Source: Fluviicola sp. (GTDB lineage Bacteria > Bacteroidota > Bacteroidia > Flavobacteriales_D > Crocinitomicaceae). From it: a DNA stretch of 64,000 nucleotides. The notes below the pieces were generated by a model. The model did no database searches, was not told the origin of the DNA, and was given only the letters and a program-made list of their open reading frames with translations. Positions within the stretch are counted from its first letter, which is position 1. Each line of letters starts with the position of its first letter. The stretch is from positions 186,001 to 250,000 of the forward strand of contig NZ_JAQSWB010000003.1 of the NCBI RefSeq assembly GCF_029266855.1, in the 5' to 3' direction. Both the position numbers and the translations under genes were made by a program. Shown here one piece after another: positions 1 through 9,427 of this stretch.

Positions 1-2429
1 GTTCCCCCGAAATCTGAAAATACGAATACAATAAATCCAAAGAAAAGAATCACGGAAGTGTAAATGATACTTAAACCGGTTTCACGGATAGAGATCGCGA
101 TACATTCTTTGAGATCCCATTTTTTCATTTTCAGTTCATTCCGGTAATGGGCCAGGAAGTGAATGGTATTATCGACCGTAATCCCCAGTGCGATAGAGAA
201 AATCAATAAGGTAGAAGGTTTTAACGGAATTCCGAAGATTCCCATAATTCCGGCAGTTACCGCCATTGGAATCAGGTTCGGAATCATGGATACAACTACC
301 ATTCTGAATGAATAGAATAACAAGCACATCAATGCCGCAATGGAAATAGTTGCGAAGACAATACTGGAGGTTAAATTACTTACGAGATACTTTGTTCCCT
401 CAGATGCGACAACTGAAGTTCCCGTGAGTGTTACATCGTAATATTCCTTATCGATTGCTTCACGAAGTGTATGCTTGAACTTTGGTTTGCCGAAATAGCT
501 TCTTACCAATTCCGGATTAGAGTCAAAGGCATATTGTTTCTTGTCGTTTCCATTTGAAAGCAGGGCAGTGACATTGTTGTATACGCCACTTGATAATTCA
601 AAAATGGAATCAATGTATTCTTTCTTCCCTTTTTTGAATTGGGCATAATAGGTCTCCAGTAAAGGTTTGTCAGGATTCATGATGCTGTCAATGCGGTGTT
701 CAATTAAATGAACCTGATCTTCTACTTCATAAGATCCCAGATCTTTCATGGAAGTTCTGATTCGGAGAATATGATTGGTCGTATCAACCAGCTCTTTGAT
801 GGAAAAAGTAGCGTTGTTTGTTGTCGTGGACAGATTCTTTAAATAAGAATTCAGTCGCAGTTTGTCTTTTGTTGCAAAAATCTTGTATTGCTCCGGATTG
901 TTGTTGTAATAAGCCATGTTAACGACTTTGACGAAATCAACAATGGAAAGACTTTTAGCAAACAGGGTGTCTTTTGAAAGCATTTCCTGAACCTGTTCTA
1001 CACTTTGCATGGTGTTTTTCCCGAAGAGGCGTCCTTTTTCTTTGTAGTTGATCAAAACTTCAAAAGGAACAGCTCCGCCAAAATTGGCTTCCATGAATTG
1101 GATGTCTTTCAGAATAGGATCCTTCGCAGGTAAATCTCCTGTAATATTTCCGGTAACTTTCATGAAGAAAATACCTATTCCCGTACCAACTGTTAAAGCA
1201 ATGGTAATGATATAAACTGTACGACGATTGTTTGTTGTAATGCTTACTAATTTTTCCAGGAACCTTACTGCAGCTTTTCTGTCCAGGTGTTTTAAATGAC
1301 GCAGTTTCGGTTTTTTGGAGAACGAAGCGAAAATCGGAATCAAACACAATGAAACAACATAACAAAGCATGATGTTTAAAGATGAGATAACTCCAAATTC
1401 AAAGAATTTGGTCGAGTTTGTAAACAGGAAGGTCATGAAACCAATTGCTGTAGTAACGTTCGTTAGCCACATTGCGGTTCCCGTTTTGCGGATTACCTGT
1501 GTCAGTGCTTTGATCTTGTTTCCGTGCTGCCTGAATTCAAAATGGTATTTGTTAAAGAGATAAATACAGTTCGGAATCCCGATAACGATCATCAGCGGAG
1601 GAATCAGTGCCATCATGATGGAAATATTATAGCCCATCAAACCAATGGTTCCCATCGCCCAGATTACTGTGATCATTACCACTAAAACACTGATTAGTGT
1701 TACCCGGATGGACCGGAAGAAGAAATACATGATCCCGAAAGAAACCAATAATGAAAGTATCACAAAAATGTACATTTCGCTCATTACACGTTTCCCGATT
1801 AAGACCCGCATGTGCGGTAAACCAGCAAAATGGACCTTATTGAAATGCTTTTCATAAGTTTTAGCCAGCTCTTCAATTTCGACAACTACTTTCTGCTTTT
1901 CTTTATCAACCAGGAAGTTTTCGTCCAGGGTGACCATCATTAAACTTACGTTTGCAGAATCGTTATACAAAACTCCATTATAAATCGGGTTTCTCCTGAT
2001 CTCATTTTTGATTTGTTCAATGGATTTTTCTTTAAACGAAATATCGGAGAAAATAGGTTTAATGATGAACTGACTTGAAGCGGTATCATTGATAAGGTTA
2101 AACAATTTTGCTTCTGAGATTACCGAAATTACGCCGTCGATCTGAAGAATCGAATCCCCCAAGTTTTTCCACAGTAAGAATTTCTCTTTCGTGTAAAGGT
2201 CTTTATCCTGTATGGCAATAATCAAGGCAGATCCATCCTCACCAAACATTTTTTTGAACTTCAGGTAGGTAACCTGGGTCGGACTGTCTTTCGGAAGCAT
2301 GTTGCCATACTTATTGTCGATTTTTAAACCTGTAATGGCATAGTAACCGAACAAGACGGTCAATAAGGCCATAATGGCAAGAATAATAAAACGATTTCTT
2401 AGAATGATATTGGCAATTCTATTCCACAT
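1..2429 (-). CDS. RND/MMPL-family efflux transporter permease (truncated at left edge)
   Basis: Reverse-strand reading frame from ATG at 2429 (MWNRIANIILRNRFIILAIMALLTVLFGYYAITGLKI...), multi-TM, repeated SSD-like TM blocks; runs off the window start so it is absent from the ORF track. Confidence 0.85.
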   Translation of the reverse strand, partial: MWNRIANIILRNRFIILAIMALLTVLFGYYAITGLKIDNKYGNMLPKDSPTQVTYLKFKKMFGEDGSALIIAIQDKDLYTKEKFLLWKNLGDSILQIDGVISVISEAKLFNLINDTASSQFIIKPIFSDISFKEKSIEQIKNEIRRNPIYNGVLYNDSANVSLMMVTLDENFLVDKEKQKVVVEIEELAKTYEKHFNKVHFAGLPHMRVLIGKRVMSEMYIFVILSLLVSFGIMYFFFRSIRVTLISVLVVMITVIWAMGTIGLMGYNISIMMALIPPLMIVIGIPNCIYLFNKYHFEFRQHGNKIKALTQVIRKTGTAMWLTNVTTAIGFMTFLFTNSTKFFEFGVISSLNIMLCYVVSLCLIPIFASFSKKPKLRHLKHLDRKAAVRFLEKLVSITTNNRRTVYIITIALTVGTGIGIFFMKVTGNITGDLPAKDPILKDIQFMEANFGGAVPFEVLINYKEKGRLFGKNTMQSVEQVQEMLSKDTLFAKSLSIVDFVKVVNMAYYNNNPEQYKIFATKDKLRLNSYLKNLSTTTNNATFSIKELVDTTNHILRIRTSMKDLGSYEVEDQVHLIEHRIDSIMNPDKPLLETYYAQFKKGKKEYIDSIFELSSGVYNNVTALLSNGNDKKQYAFDSNPELVRSYFGKPKFKHTLREAIDKEYYDVTLTGTSVVASEGTKYLVSNLTSSIVFATISIAALMCLLFYSFRMVVVSMIPNLIPMAVTAGIMGIFGIPLKPSTLLIFSIALGITVDNTIHFLAHYRNELKMKKWDLKECIAISIRETGLSIIYTSVILFFGFIVFVFSDFGG

Positions 2430-2537
2430 ATCTCTTTGTTTTTATTTTTAATCGGACCGCATTAACGTATCCATTTTTTGTTACTTTCTTATGACCTGGA
2501 CAATCCTCAACTGGCGATCTTTTGTCAAAAACCGTAC

Positions 2538-4610
2538 TTATTTTAAATAAGTATTTAACCAGTCAAAAAACTCCCTGTTCCACAACATACTGTTTTGTGG
2601 TTTGGTAACCCAATGGCCTTCATCCGGAAAATAAAGGAATTTGCTTGGTATTCCTTTCAATTGAAGAACTTGAAATGCCTGCATACCTTCAGATTCCGGT
2701 ACGCGGAAATCTTTTCCGCCATGAATCACCAGCATGGGTGTATTCCATTTGTCAACGAATTTATGCGGGCTATTTTTTGAGTACAATTCTTTATTCTCCG
2801 GCAACCAGTATGGCCCGCCGATATCCCAGTTTGCGAAGAATAATTCTTCTGTTGTGCCGTACCAGCTTTCCAGGTTGAATAGTCCGCAATGAGAAATAAA
2901 GGCTTTGAAACGATTTTCATGTATTCCTGCCAGGTAGTAAACAGAATATCCTCCGTAACTTGCTCCAACTGCTCCTAATTTATCTTTATTGATAGAAGGT
3001 ATTTGTGCAACACAACTATCCGTTGCAGTTAAATAATCACGCATTGCCTGTCCGCCCCAATCTTTCGAAATAGCATCATTCCATTCCTGACCAAATCCGG
3101 GCAAGCCTCTTCTGTTCGGTGCAATAATGATATAGCCTTGTGAAGCCATTAAGCGGAAATTCCATCGGTATGAAAAGTATTGAGATACCGGGCTTTGCGG
3201 TCCGCCCTGGCAATAAAGCAAGGCAGGATATTTCTTCGTGGGATCATAGTCCGGAGGGTAGATCACCCAAGTAAGCATTTTTTTTCCGTCCGTTGTAGTA
3301 ATCCATTTTTCCTGCACGGTAGGTTCCGCAATACCTTTTAACTCTTCTTTGTTTGCATGAGTCAGTTGCTCATTCAGGTTGGTTTTTGGTGTAAAGATCC
3401 AAATATCCGTCGGATGGATCATGTCTTGTTTCTCAAGCAAAACACGGTCTTTCATAACACTGAAGCTTACATAATCGCAACGGTCAAAAGTCAATTGCTG
3501 AACCTTCCCGGTTTTAATGTCGATGGAATACAATTGCTTTGTTGCTTTCGTAGTCGCAGTAAAATAGATGAGCTCTTTTGAAGGATGCCACGCGAAGTCG
3601 TTTACGCTCACGTCAATACCTGCTGTCAGGTCTTTCTCCTGTCTGCTTTCCAGGTCCATGATGCGGATCCTGTTTTTGTCAGCCTCAAATCCGTCTTTCT
3701 CCATACTCAACCATGCAAGTGTCTTTCCTGTGAAATTGACAGCAGGATTGGTATCGTATCCCTTGTGGGCAGAGGAAAGAATTGTTGTGATCTTATCAGA
3801 TGTGCGATAAGCGTAAATTTCTGAGTTTGTGGATTGAGCAAATGTTTTCCCGGCCATTTTCTTGGTTGAATAAAAAATGGTTTGTCCGTCTTTACTGAAG
3901 CAAACGCTTTCTATACCTCCGAATGGACCTGTAACTGACGGATAATTTTCATTATCCATTACATCGGCCTTTTTCATGAACTTACCTTCCGCTGATGATT
4001 CGTACCAATACAAGTGAAGTGCTTCGGGTGAAGACCATTGGTTCCAGTGGCGGTACATTAAATCGGTTTCCACTCTTCCGGAAGTCTGGGGCAAATCAGA
4101 ATATTTGTCTTTTACGGTTTGTTTCAGTTTCAGGGGTTCCAAGGTTGCGAATCTTTTTCCATCTGAGCTAAGAACGAGTCCTTCTACCTGAGTTGTGCCG
4201 AAATTATGGATTACTTTGACTGCTTTATTTGAGGGGTTCAGACTTTTCAATTCAATTTCGGAACCTGCAGTTTGAAGGAATACCAAGTGGTTTTCAGAAT
4301 TCCAGCAGAAGTTCCAGGCTCCATCCAGATCTAACACACTTTTCTTCCCTGTCTTTAATTCAACCAGTATTGTATTGGTTGTTCCTTTATTGATTGTGTA
4401 ATCGTATTTGGTGCTCTGATAAATCATCCATTCTTCGTTGGATGTACCCAAAGTTCCTGAAATTCGATTGAGCGACCACATCTTTTCAGGAGTAAATTCT
4501 TGCGCTTTTGACTGGAATTGTACAAAGGCGCCCGCAATCAGCGCAAGGAAAATAGAAAGTTTACCCATTAGCTTTTTTTCAAGTTGTTCAAAAATACCTA
4601 AAAAAGTCAA
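2538..4610 (-). CDS. S9 family peptidase (prolyl oligopeptidase / acylaminoacyl-peptidase type)
   Basis: C-terminal alpha/beta hydrolase with GASYGGY nucleophile motif, HGGKDFRVP and GHW catalytic region; N-terminal beta-propeller; signal peptide if started at internal MGKLSIF. Confidence 0.93.
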   Translation of the reverse strand: MTFLGIFEQLEKKLMGKLSIFLALIAGAFVQFQSKAQEFTPEKMWSLNRISGTLGTSNEEWMIYQSTKYDYTINKGTTNTILVELKTGKKSVLDLDGAWNFCWNSENHLVFLQTAGSEIELKSLNPSNKAVKVIHNFGTTQVEGLVLSSDGKRFATLEPLKLKQTVKDKYSDLPQTSGRVETDLMYRHWNQWSSPEALHLYWYESSAEGKFMKKADVMDNENYPSVTGPFGGIESVCFSKDGQTIFYSTKKMAGKTFAQSTNSEIYAYRTSDKITTILSSAHKGYDTNPAVNFTGKTLAWLSMEKDGFEADKNRIRIMDLESRQEKDLTAGIDVSVNDFAWHPSKELIYFTATTKATKQLYSIDIKTGKVQQLTFDRCDYVSFSVMKDRVLLEKQDMIHPTDIWIFTPKTNLNEQLTHANKEELKGIAEPTVQEKWITTTDGKKMLTWVIYPPDYDPTKKYPALLYCQGGPQSPVSQYFSYRWNFRLMASQGYIIIAPNRRGLPGFGQEWNDAISKDWGGQAMRDYLTATDSCVAQIPSINKDKLGAVGASYGGYSVYYLAGIHENRFKAFISHCGLFNLESWYGTTEELFFANWDIGGPYWLPENKELYSKNSPHKFVDKWNTPMLVIHGGKDFRVPESEGMQAFQVLQLKGIPSKFLYFPDEGHWVTKPQNSMLWNREFFDWLNTYLK

Positions 4611-4647
4611 TTTGGGGACTATAAAATACCGGAAATACTGGATTGTT

Positions 4648-4860
4648 TTAGGATTTAAGCTTCACCTTCTTTCTGCGGGAACTGTTTTGCAAGTATACGT
4701 AGGTGAATACAAATAAAGTGACGATTCCCGTAAAGATAAACGCATTGGAAAGAATGTCGGGCAACGAATAAGAACGCGAACTGGAATAGAAAAGCGAATT
4801 AATGGCTGCTAACAAAATTATTAGTGTTCTCTGAAATCGTTTTATTCGAATCATTAACAA
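4648..4860 (-). CDS. small two-TM hypothetical membrane protein
   Basis: 70 aa ORF with two hydrophobic segments and basic C-terminus. Confidence 0.5.
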   Translation of the reverse strand: MLMIRIKRFQRTLIILLAAINSLFYSSSRSYSLPDILSNAFIFTGIVTLFVFTYVYLQNSSRRKKVKLKS

Positions 4861-4975
4861 ACTGGTTTTAAACGAATTTATTAAAAAATCGGATTGATTT
4901 CTATCAAAGTTAATAATTAAACAAAATAGATTTGAACTTTTGAAGTTCTATACTGTACGGTTCAAAAAACACACT

Positions 4976-5827
4976 ATGAAAGCAAAATCCATTCGATATT
5001 CAATCCCAACGCCGTGTCATGAAAGTTGGAATGATATGAAACCTGAAAACAAGGGGCGGTTTTGCGGATCCTGTGAAAAATCAGTAGTTGATTTTACTAG
5101 TATGCCTGATTTCTCAATTGTGAATTACCTTGAAAATCACAAGAATGAGAAGGTGTGCGGAAGATTTACGAAGCCACAACTTGACCGTGTGTACCGCTTA
5201 AACCAACCAGTATTTTCCTCTAGTTTTGACTTGCGTACAGTTGTTCTGGGTTTGGCATTGACTACTTTTTCTGCAGTTCATAGTTATGGTCAGACGGAAC
5301 CTGCTGTAAAGCCACTAGTTATAGATACTTTAAGGGCTCCAGCGCCGGTTGTTGGAACCGTGCAGCAAGTTGAACCAATGATCATTGAGCCGGTTGATTT
5401 CATGGAACCCATGTTAATAGAGCTTGCAATGACTTATGACCACAGGTCGGAAAAGAAAGCGACTGGAATAATAATTACCCGGAACAAAAAATTCAAGGGA
5501 ATTGTGATTCAATTAAAAGATGATAGCGGAAAAATTTTAAAAACGTACTATCCGGATTCAAAAGGGCGTTTCGTTGTGAAACTGAATTGGAAGTTAAAGC
5601 CAGCTTACCTGGATTTTTGGGGGGAAGGTAATGAACAGGAAACTATTAAGATCCGATACAAACAATCTATTCAGGATATGAAAATTGAATTAGGTGAGGA
5701 GCAGGGTGAAATGATCCGTGGTGAAGTTATCCAGGGAGATGTGAAAGCTACTGAAGACGCGTTCGATGATCTTATCCTGCAAAAGATATCTATCGGGAAT
5801 GTTAGCATAGAAACAGAAGAAAAATAA
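4976..5827 (+). CDS. Cys-rich putative Zn-ribbon N-terminus + TM + carboxypeptidase-regulatory-like C-terminus protein (array copy 1)
   Basis: ATG at 4976 (MKAKSIRYSIPTPCHESWNDMKPENKGRFCGSCEKSVVDF...VCGRF) matches the starts of copies 3 and 4; the track start 4940 is TTG. Confidence 0.85.
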   Translation: MKAKSIRYSIPTPCHESWNDMKPENKGRFCGSCEKSVVDFTSMPDFSIVNYLENHKNEKVCGRFTKPQLDRVYRLNQPVFSSSFDLRTVVLGLALTTFSAVHSYGQTEPAVKPLVIDTLRAPAPVVGTVQQVEPMIIEPVDFMEPMLIELAMTYDHRSEKKATGIIITRNKKFKGIVIQLKDDSGKILKTYYPDSKGRFVVKLNWKLKPAYLDFWGEGNEQETIKIRYKQSIQDMKIELGEEQGEMIRGEVIQGDVKATEDAFDDLILQKISIGNVSIETEEK

Positions 5828-5836
5828 AAAAATGCC

Positions 5837-6367
5837 ATGAAAAAAGAAAAGATCATTTGTCAAACGACCAAACCAGCAAGCTCTTTTTCAATATGCGATC
5901 CCAGATTTATAGCGAATAAAATGGTTCGTGATTCGGACTTTGACTTGCGTGCAGCGCTCCTGGGGGTTACCTTAATTGTTTTTTCAACGGTTCAGGGATT
6001 TTCACAAACAGGATCTTCTCAAACGACTTTCAAGTTTGAAATCAAAGATACGAGCAACCTTCACACAGAACTTCTCAAAACTTCCTCCGTTGAATGTTTT
6101 GATCATCGTGAAGATTCCAGTATAAGTGGAACAATTCATGCTTCAAAGAAAGATTTTCAACAGATTACCATTCAATTGAAAAATTCGAGGAGAGAAGTCT
6201 TAAAAACACTTCATCCAAATTCTAATGGGAACTTTGAACTGGATTATAATTGGCAATTGAGTCCCATGTATTTGGAATTTTCTGGCCCGGATTATAAAAC
6301 GCTGGTACTTTATATTCCTGGCCTCCGCTCTTTTTCGAACATTGTTGTTGAATTATTACCCGAATAA
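5837..6367 (+). CDS. array copy 2, lacking the Cys-rich N-terminal domain
   Basis: Shares 'DFDLRAALLGVTLIVFSTVQGFSQ' TM block and C-terminal domain with neighbours, but no PCH/CxxC module. Confidence 0.7.
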   Translation: MKKEKIICQTTKPASSFSICDPRFIANKMVRDSDFDLRAALLGVTLIVFSTVQGFSQTGSSQTTFKFEIKDTSNLHTELLKTSSVECFDHREDSSISGTIHASKKDFQQITIQLKNSRREVLKTLHPNSNGNFELDYNWQLSPMYLEFSGPDYKTLVLYIPGLRSFSNIVVELLPE

Positions 6368-6461
6368 AGTCAAGCTTGCATCAAAACTCAACGAAATTTG
6401 AACGTTTTTCAAAAACTGCTGAACTATTTTCCGTTACCAATGTATTAAACCGAAAAGCGCC

Positions 6462-7163
6462 ATGAAACCGAAGAAAATAAACTACAAAATTGAAGAACCT
6501 TGCCATGCAGACTGGGACCAAATGAAGCCGGAAGCGAAAGGACGGTTTTGTTCTTCCTGCAGTAAAACGGTGGTTGATTTCAGTACAATGTCTGATTTTT
6601 CAATTGTCAGTTTCCTGGAGAATAACAAACACCAGGCGGTTTGTGGTCGTTTTACGGAAGATCAATTAACTAAAACCTATTTATGGACGAAACCTCATCA
6701 ATCTGTATTTCATTTCGATTTGAAAGCAGTTGCCTTGGGTTTAGCCTTGAGTACTTTTTCTGCTTTGCCATCTCAGGCACAAAATTCGGTACGGATCGAA
6801 CAACACAATACGGCAACGGTTGAGCCGGTTTCAGTAAAACAGGGTGAAGTTGCAGTGTTTTATGATCACACAGATGAAACATTTGTAGGTGGAAAGATTA
6901 AATTCGAAGGAAAAGATTATAGTTTGGTGAAGATCACTTTGATGAATGGTGCATCTACTGAGCTTACATCCATCAAGCCACAGAAAAACGGAACCTTCAA
7001 AATCCCATTGGATTGGACAAAGAACCCGGTTTCCATTCGGGTAAGTTCTCCCGGCTACGGTTCTCAAACAGTTTATTTCAGCAATCATGAGTCTTTGGGT
7101 AATTTGACGATTACCTTGTATGAGAAAAGAATGAAAATGGGAAAAGTTGCTGTTGAAAAATAA
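6462..7163 (+). CDS. array copy 3 of Cys-rich/TM/regulatory-like family
   Basis: MKPKKINYKIEEPCHADWDQMKPEAKGRFCSSCSKTVVDFSTMSDFSIVSFLE...VCGRF. Confidence 0.88.
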   Translation: MKPKKINYKIEEPCHADWDQMKPEAKGRFCSSCSKTVVDFSTMSDFSIVSFLENNKHQAVCGRFTEDQLTKTYLWTKPHQSVFHFDLKAVALGLALSTFSALPSQAQNSVRIEQHNTATVEPVSVKQGEVAVFYDHTDETFVGGKIKFEGKDYSLVKITLMNGASTELTSIKPQKNGTFKIPLDWTKNPVSIRVSSPGYGSQTVYFSNHESLGNLTITLYEKRMKMGKVAVEK

Positions 7164-7175
7164 ATCAGACCGACC

Positions 7176-7871
7176 ATGAAAGCGAAAACAGTCAAATACA
7201 GTATTGAAGAACCCTGTCACGAGGATTGGAACCAAATGAAACCCGAAGCAAAGGGGAGATTTTGTTCCTCGTGCAGTAAAACGGTTGTGGATTTCAGTTC
7301 CATGTCCGACTTTTCCATTGTCAGCTACCTGGAAGGAAAGAAGAAGGAATCTGTTTGCGGAAGATTCCGACCGGATCAGATGGATAAATTTTATACCCTT
7401 CCAAAACGAAATCATTCATTTTCATTCGACTTAAAGGCAGTTGCTTTGGGCTTGGCTCTGAGTACCTTTTCCGCTATTCATGTGGATGCGCAGGTTGCTC
7501 CAATTGACACTTCACAAGTGATTCAGCAGGAACCACTCGATGGAATGGTAAGTATGATTGAATACTACGACCATTCGGATGAGAAGTTTGTGAGCGGGAC
7601 CATTTTGGTAAACGGGAAAGGTTACGGAATGGTAACGATTGAATTAATAGACGTTGCCGGAAAGGTACTCTTGAGGACGAGTCCTGACAAAGAAGGGGGA
7701 TTTAAAGTTCCGGTTGATTGGAGTAAAAGTGAAGATCCACATTCTTTACTGATAAGTGGTCCGGGCCTGATTTCTCACAGTTTGTTTTTCCATGAAAAAG
7801 AATCTATCAAGGATATGAAAATCACGCTTTACGAAGAAATAATGTTGAAAGGGAATGTGATATCCCGCTAA
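7176..7871 (+). CDS. array copy 4 of Cys-rich/TM/regulatory-like family
   Basis: MKAKTVKYSIEEPCHEDWNQMKPEAKGRFCSSCSKTVVDFSSMSDFSIVSYLE...VCGRF. Confidence 0.88.
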   Translation: MKAKTVKYSIEEPCHEDWNQMKPEAKGRFCSSCSKTVVDFSSMSDFSIVSYLEGKKKESVCGRFRPDQMDKFYTLPKRNHSFSFDLKAVALGLALSTFSAIHVDAQVAPIDTSQVIQQEPLDGMVSMIEYYDHSDEKFVSGTILVNGKGYGMVTIELIDVAGKVLLRTSPDKEGGFKVPVDWSKSEDPHSLLISGPGLISHSLFFHEKESIKDMKITLYEEIMLKGNVISR

Positions 7872-7906
7872 CTAAGTTCTACCAACCCCCCAAATATGAA
7901 AAAGAG

Positions 7907-7942
7907 AAAGGATCATTCGCGTATGGCTAATGATCCTTTTTT
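7907..7942. terminator. hairpin terminator between convergent genes
   Basis: aaaggatcatt-N11-aatgatccttt followed by T-run; A-run on the other side, so possibly bidirectional. Confidence 0.8.
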
Positions 7943-7951
7943 ATGTCAAAA

Positions 7952-9352
7952 CTAAAGACGGTCGAAATCTTTTAGCGGCTCCACTAAATCAATTTTTTTT
8001 AAAAGATAATCTATTGGGGTTCTACTTCGTTGATAATTATTCAGCTCCTGTTTGATACAATTTTTAAATGTCGATTGATCCTCGGAGGTGTCAAAGTATG
8101 ATTTAATATTTAAAGGTTCGTTATCATTCACTTTTATTTTTTCTTCATAATCAAGATATTCATTATAACAAGTAAGTAGCATAGCCTCAATATTTATTCT
8201 AAAGTAATACCTGTTATTCTTTACTAAATCACCTTTTAACACTTCTGCGCATTTGTCGATAAGTTGTTGATGGGTTAATTCTCGTCTCCTAATTTGTGTG
8301 TAAAGATTATTATAGAAAAGTTTAAGATAAACGAGATATACCAATAGTTCGGGAATTATAAACGCATTTTCAAGAAAACTTCTTAAAACGACTCCTGTAT
8401 GGCTCAATATTTTTTCTTGTTGGCGTAGAGTTAGATTTTTAAGTTCAAAAATAAATTTAGCATATTCAATAAACATTTTAGTATCTCTGGCTAATACATC
8501 ATGTTTTCTTTTTCCAAGGTTGAAAAAAGAATTTAATCCACATAAATCGATTAAATGAATAATATATTCCTCGATTTCTGGTTCAGGAAGCGAATATTCA
8601 ACATCAATAAATCGTCTTAAATATTCGTTTGCATCAATTTTATCACTTCCATATGCGCCGCAAATAGCATGTCCAAGTTGCTCCTTGTCAATTGAAAGCA
8701 CGAATACAATTCCTTTTACGGAAAAGAGGTGTTTTACATTTTCTAAGATTGCCACTGCATAATTCGGTCTGCATCGATCCAATTCATCGATAATAAAAAC
8801 AATTGGTTTTCCGTTCGAATTCTCTTCTATATAGTTCTGAAGTTCGTTTCGGAAATCTGACATTGTTTGTTTGCGATCGATGTATGAGTCAATATCTTCT
8901 TTAAACGCCTCAAGTACTCCCTGGCTATAACTTTCCATTATTTCCGCTGCATCCTCACCGGCATATTTTTTTACCACAGATTTTATTATGGAAGGGATGG
9001 TTGCTTGGGCGATTTTACTTCCCTTTTTTAGAATCTCTTTAAAAGTATCTGAACTCTCACTTTTCAGAAGTACTTTTAATTCTGCGGTTAATGCTATAAA
9101 TGGATTGTTTTCGAAATCGTTTTCCCAGGCATTGAAATAGAGTGTTTGAAATTCTTCATTTTCTAAGTGTTGTTTCCACATAGAAATAAAAGTTGTTTTT
9201 CCAGCACCCCATTTATTATCAATTGCCAATACAAAACCATCCGAATTTGTTCTAACAATATCTGTAAGAACCTTTGCATATGGCTCTCTAGCCAATTTGC
9301 AGTTTAAAAAAGGGTTTTCTTTAGGGGTTTCTACAGCTGTGATTCTAGTCAT
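7952..9352 (-). CDS. KAP family P-loop NTPase
   Basis: Walker A 'DNKWGAGKTTF', 'FNAWENDFENNPFIAL' and Walker B 'IVFIIDELDRCRPNYAVAILENVKHLF' typical of KAP NTPases. Confidence 0.92.
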   Translation of the reverse strand: MTRITAVETPKENPFLNCKLAREPYAKVLTDIVRTNSDGFVLAIDNKWGAGKTTFISMWKQHLENEEFQTLYFNAWENDFENNPFIALTAELKVLLKSESSDTFKEILKKGSKIAQATIPSIIKSVVKKYAGEDAAEIMESYSQGVLEAFKEDIDSYIDRKQTMSDFRNELQNYIEENSNGKPIVFIIDELDRCRPNYAVAILENVKHLFSVKGIVFVLSIDKEQLGHAICGAYGSDKIDANEYLRRFIDVEYSLPEPEIEEYIIHLIDLCGLNSFFNLGKRKHDVLARDTKMFIEYAKFIFELKNLTLRQQEKILSHTGVVLRSFLENAFIIPELLVYLVYLKLFYNNLYTQIRRRELTHQQLIDKCAEVLKGDLVKNNRYYFRINIEAMLLTCYNEYLDYEEKIKVNDNEPLNIKSYFDTSEDQSTFKNCIKQELNNYQRSRTPIDYLLKKIDLVEPLKDFDRL

Positions 9353-9375
9353 GTGGTTAAGGATTTAATGGAAGT

Positions 9376-9406
9376 AAAAAACCAACAAGATTGCTTGTTG
9401 GTTTTT
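9376..9406. terminator. hairpin terminator between glmS and KAP gene
   Basis: aaaaaccaacaag-attg-cttgttggttttt inverted repeat. Confidence 0.8.
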
Positions 9407-9427
9407 AATAATTAGAATTTATCTCAT

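Noticed and set aside
6831-7415. 194-aa minus-strand ORF across array copies 3-4
   Set aside because: Antisense to two conserved paralogs; shadow ORF
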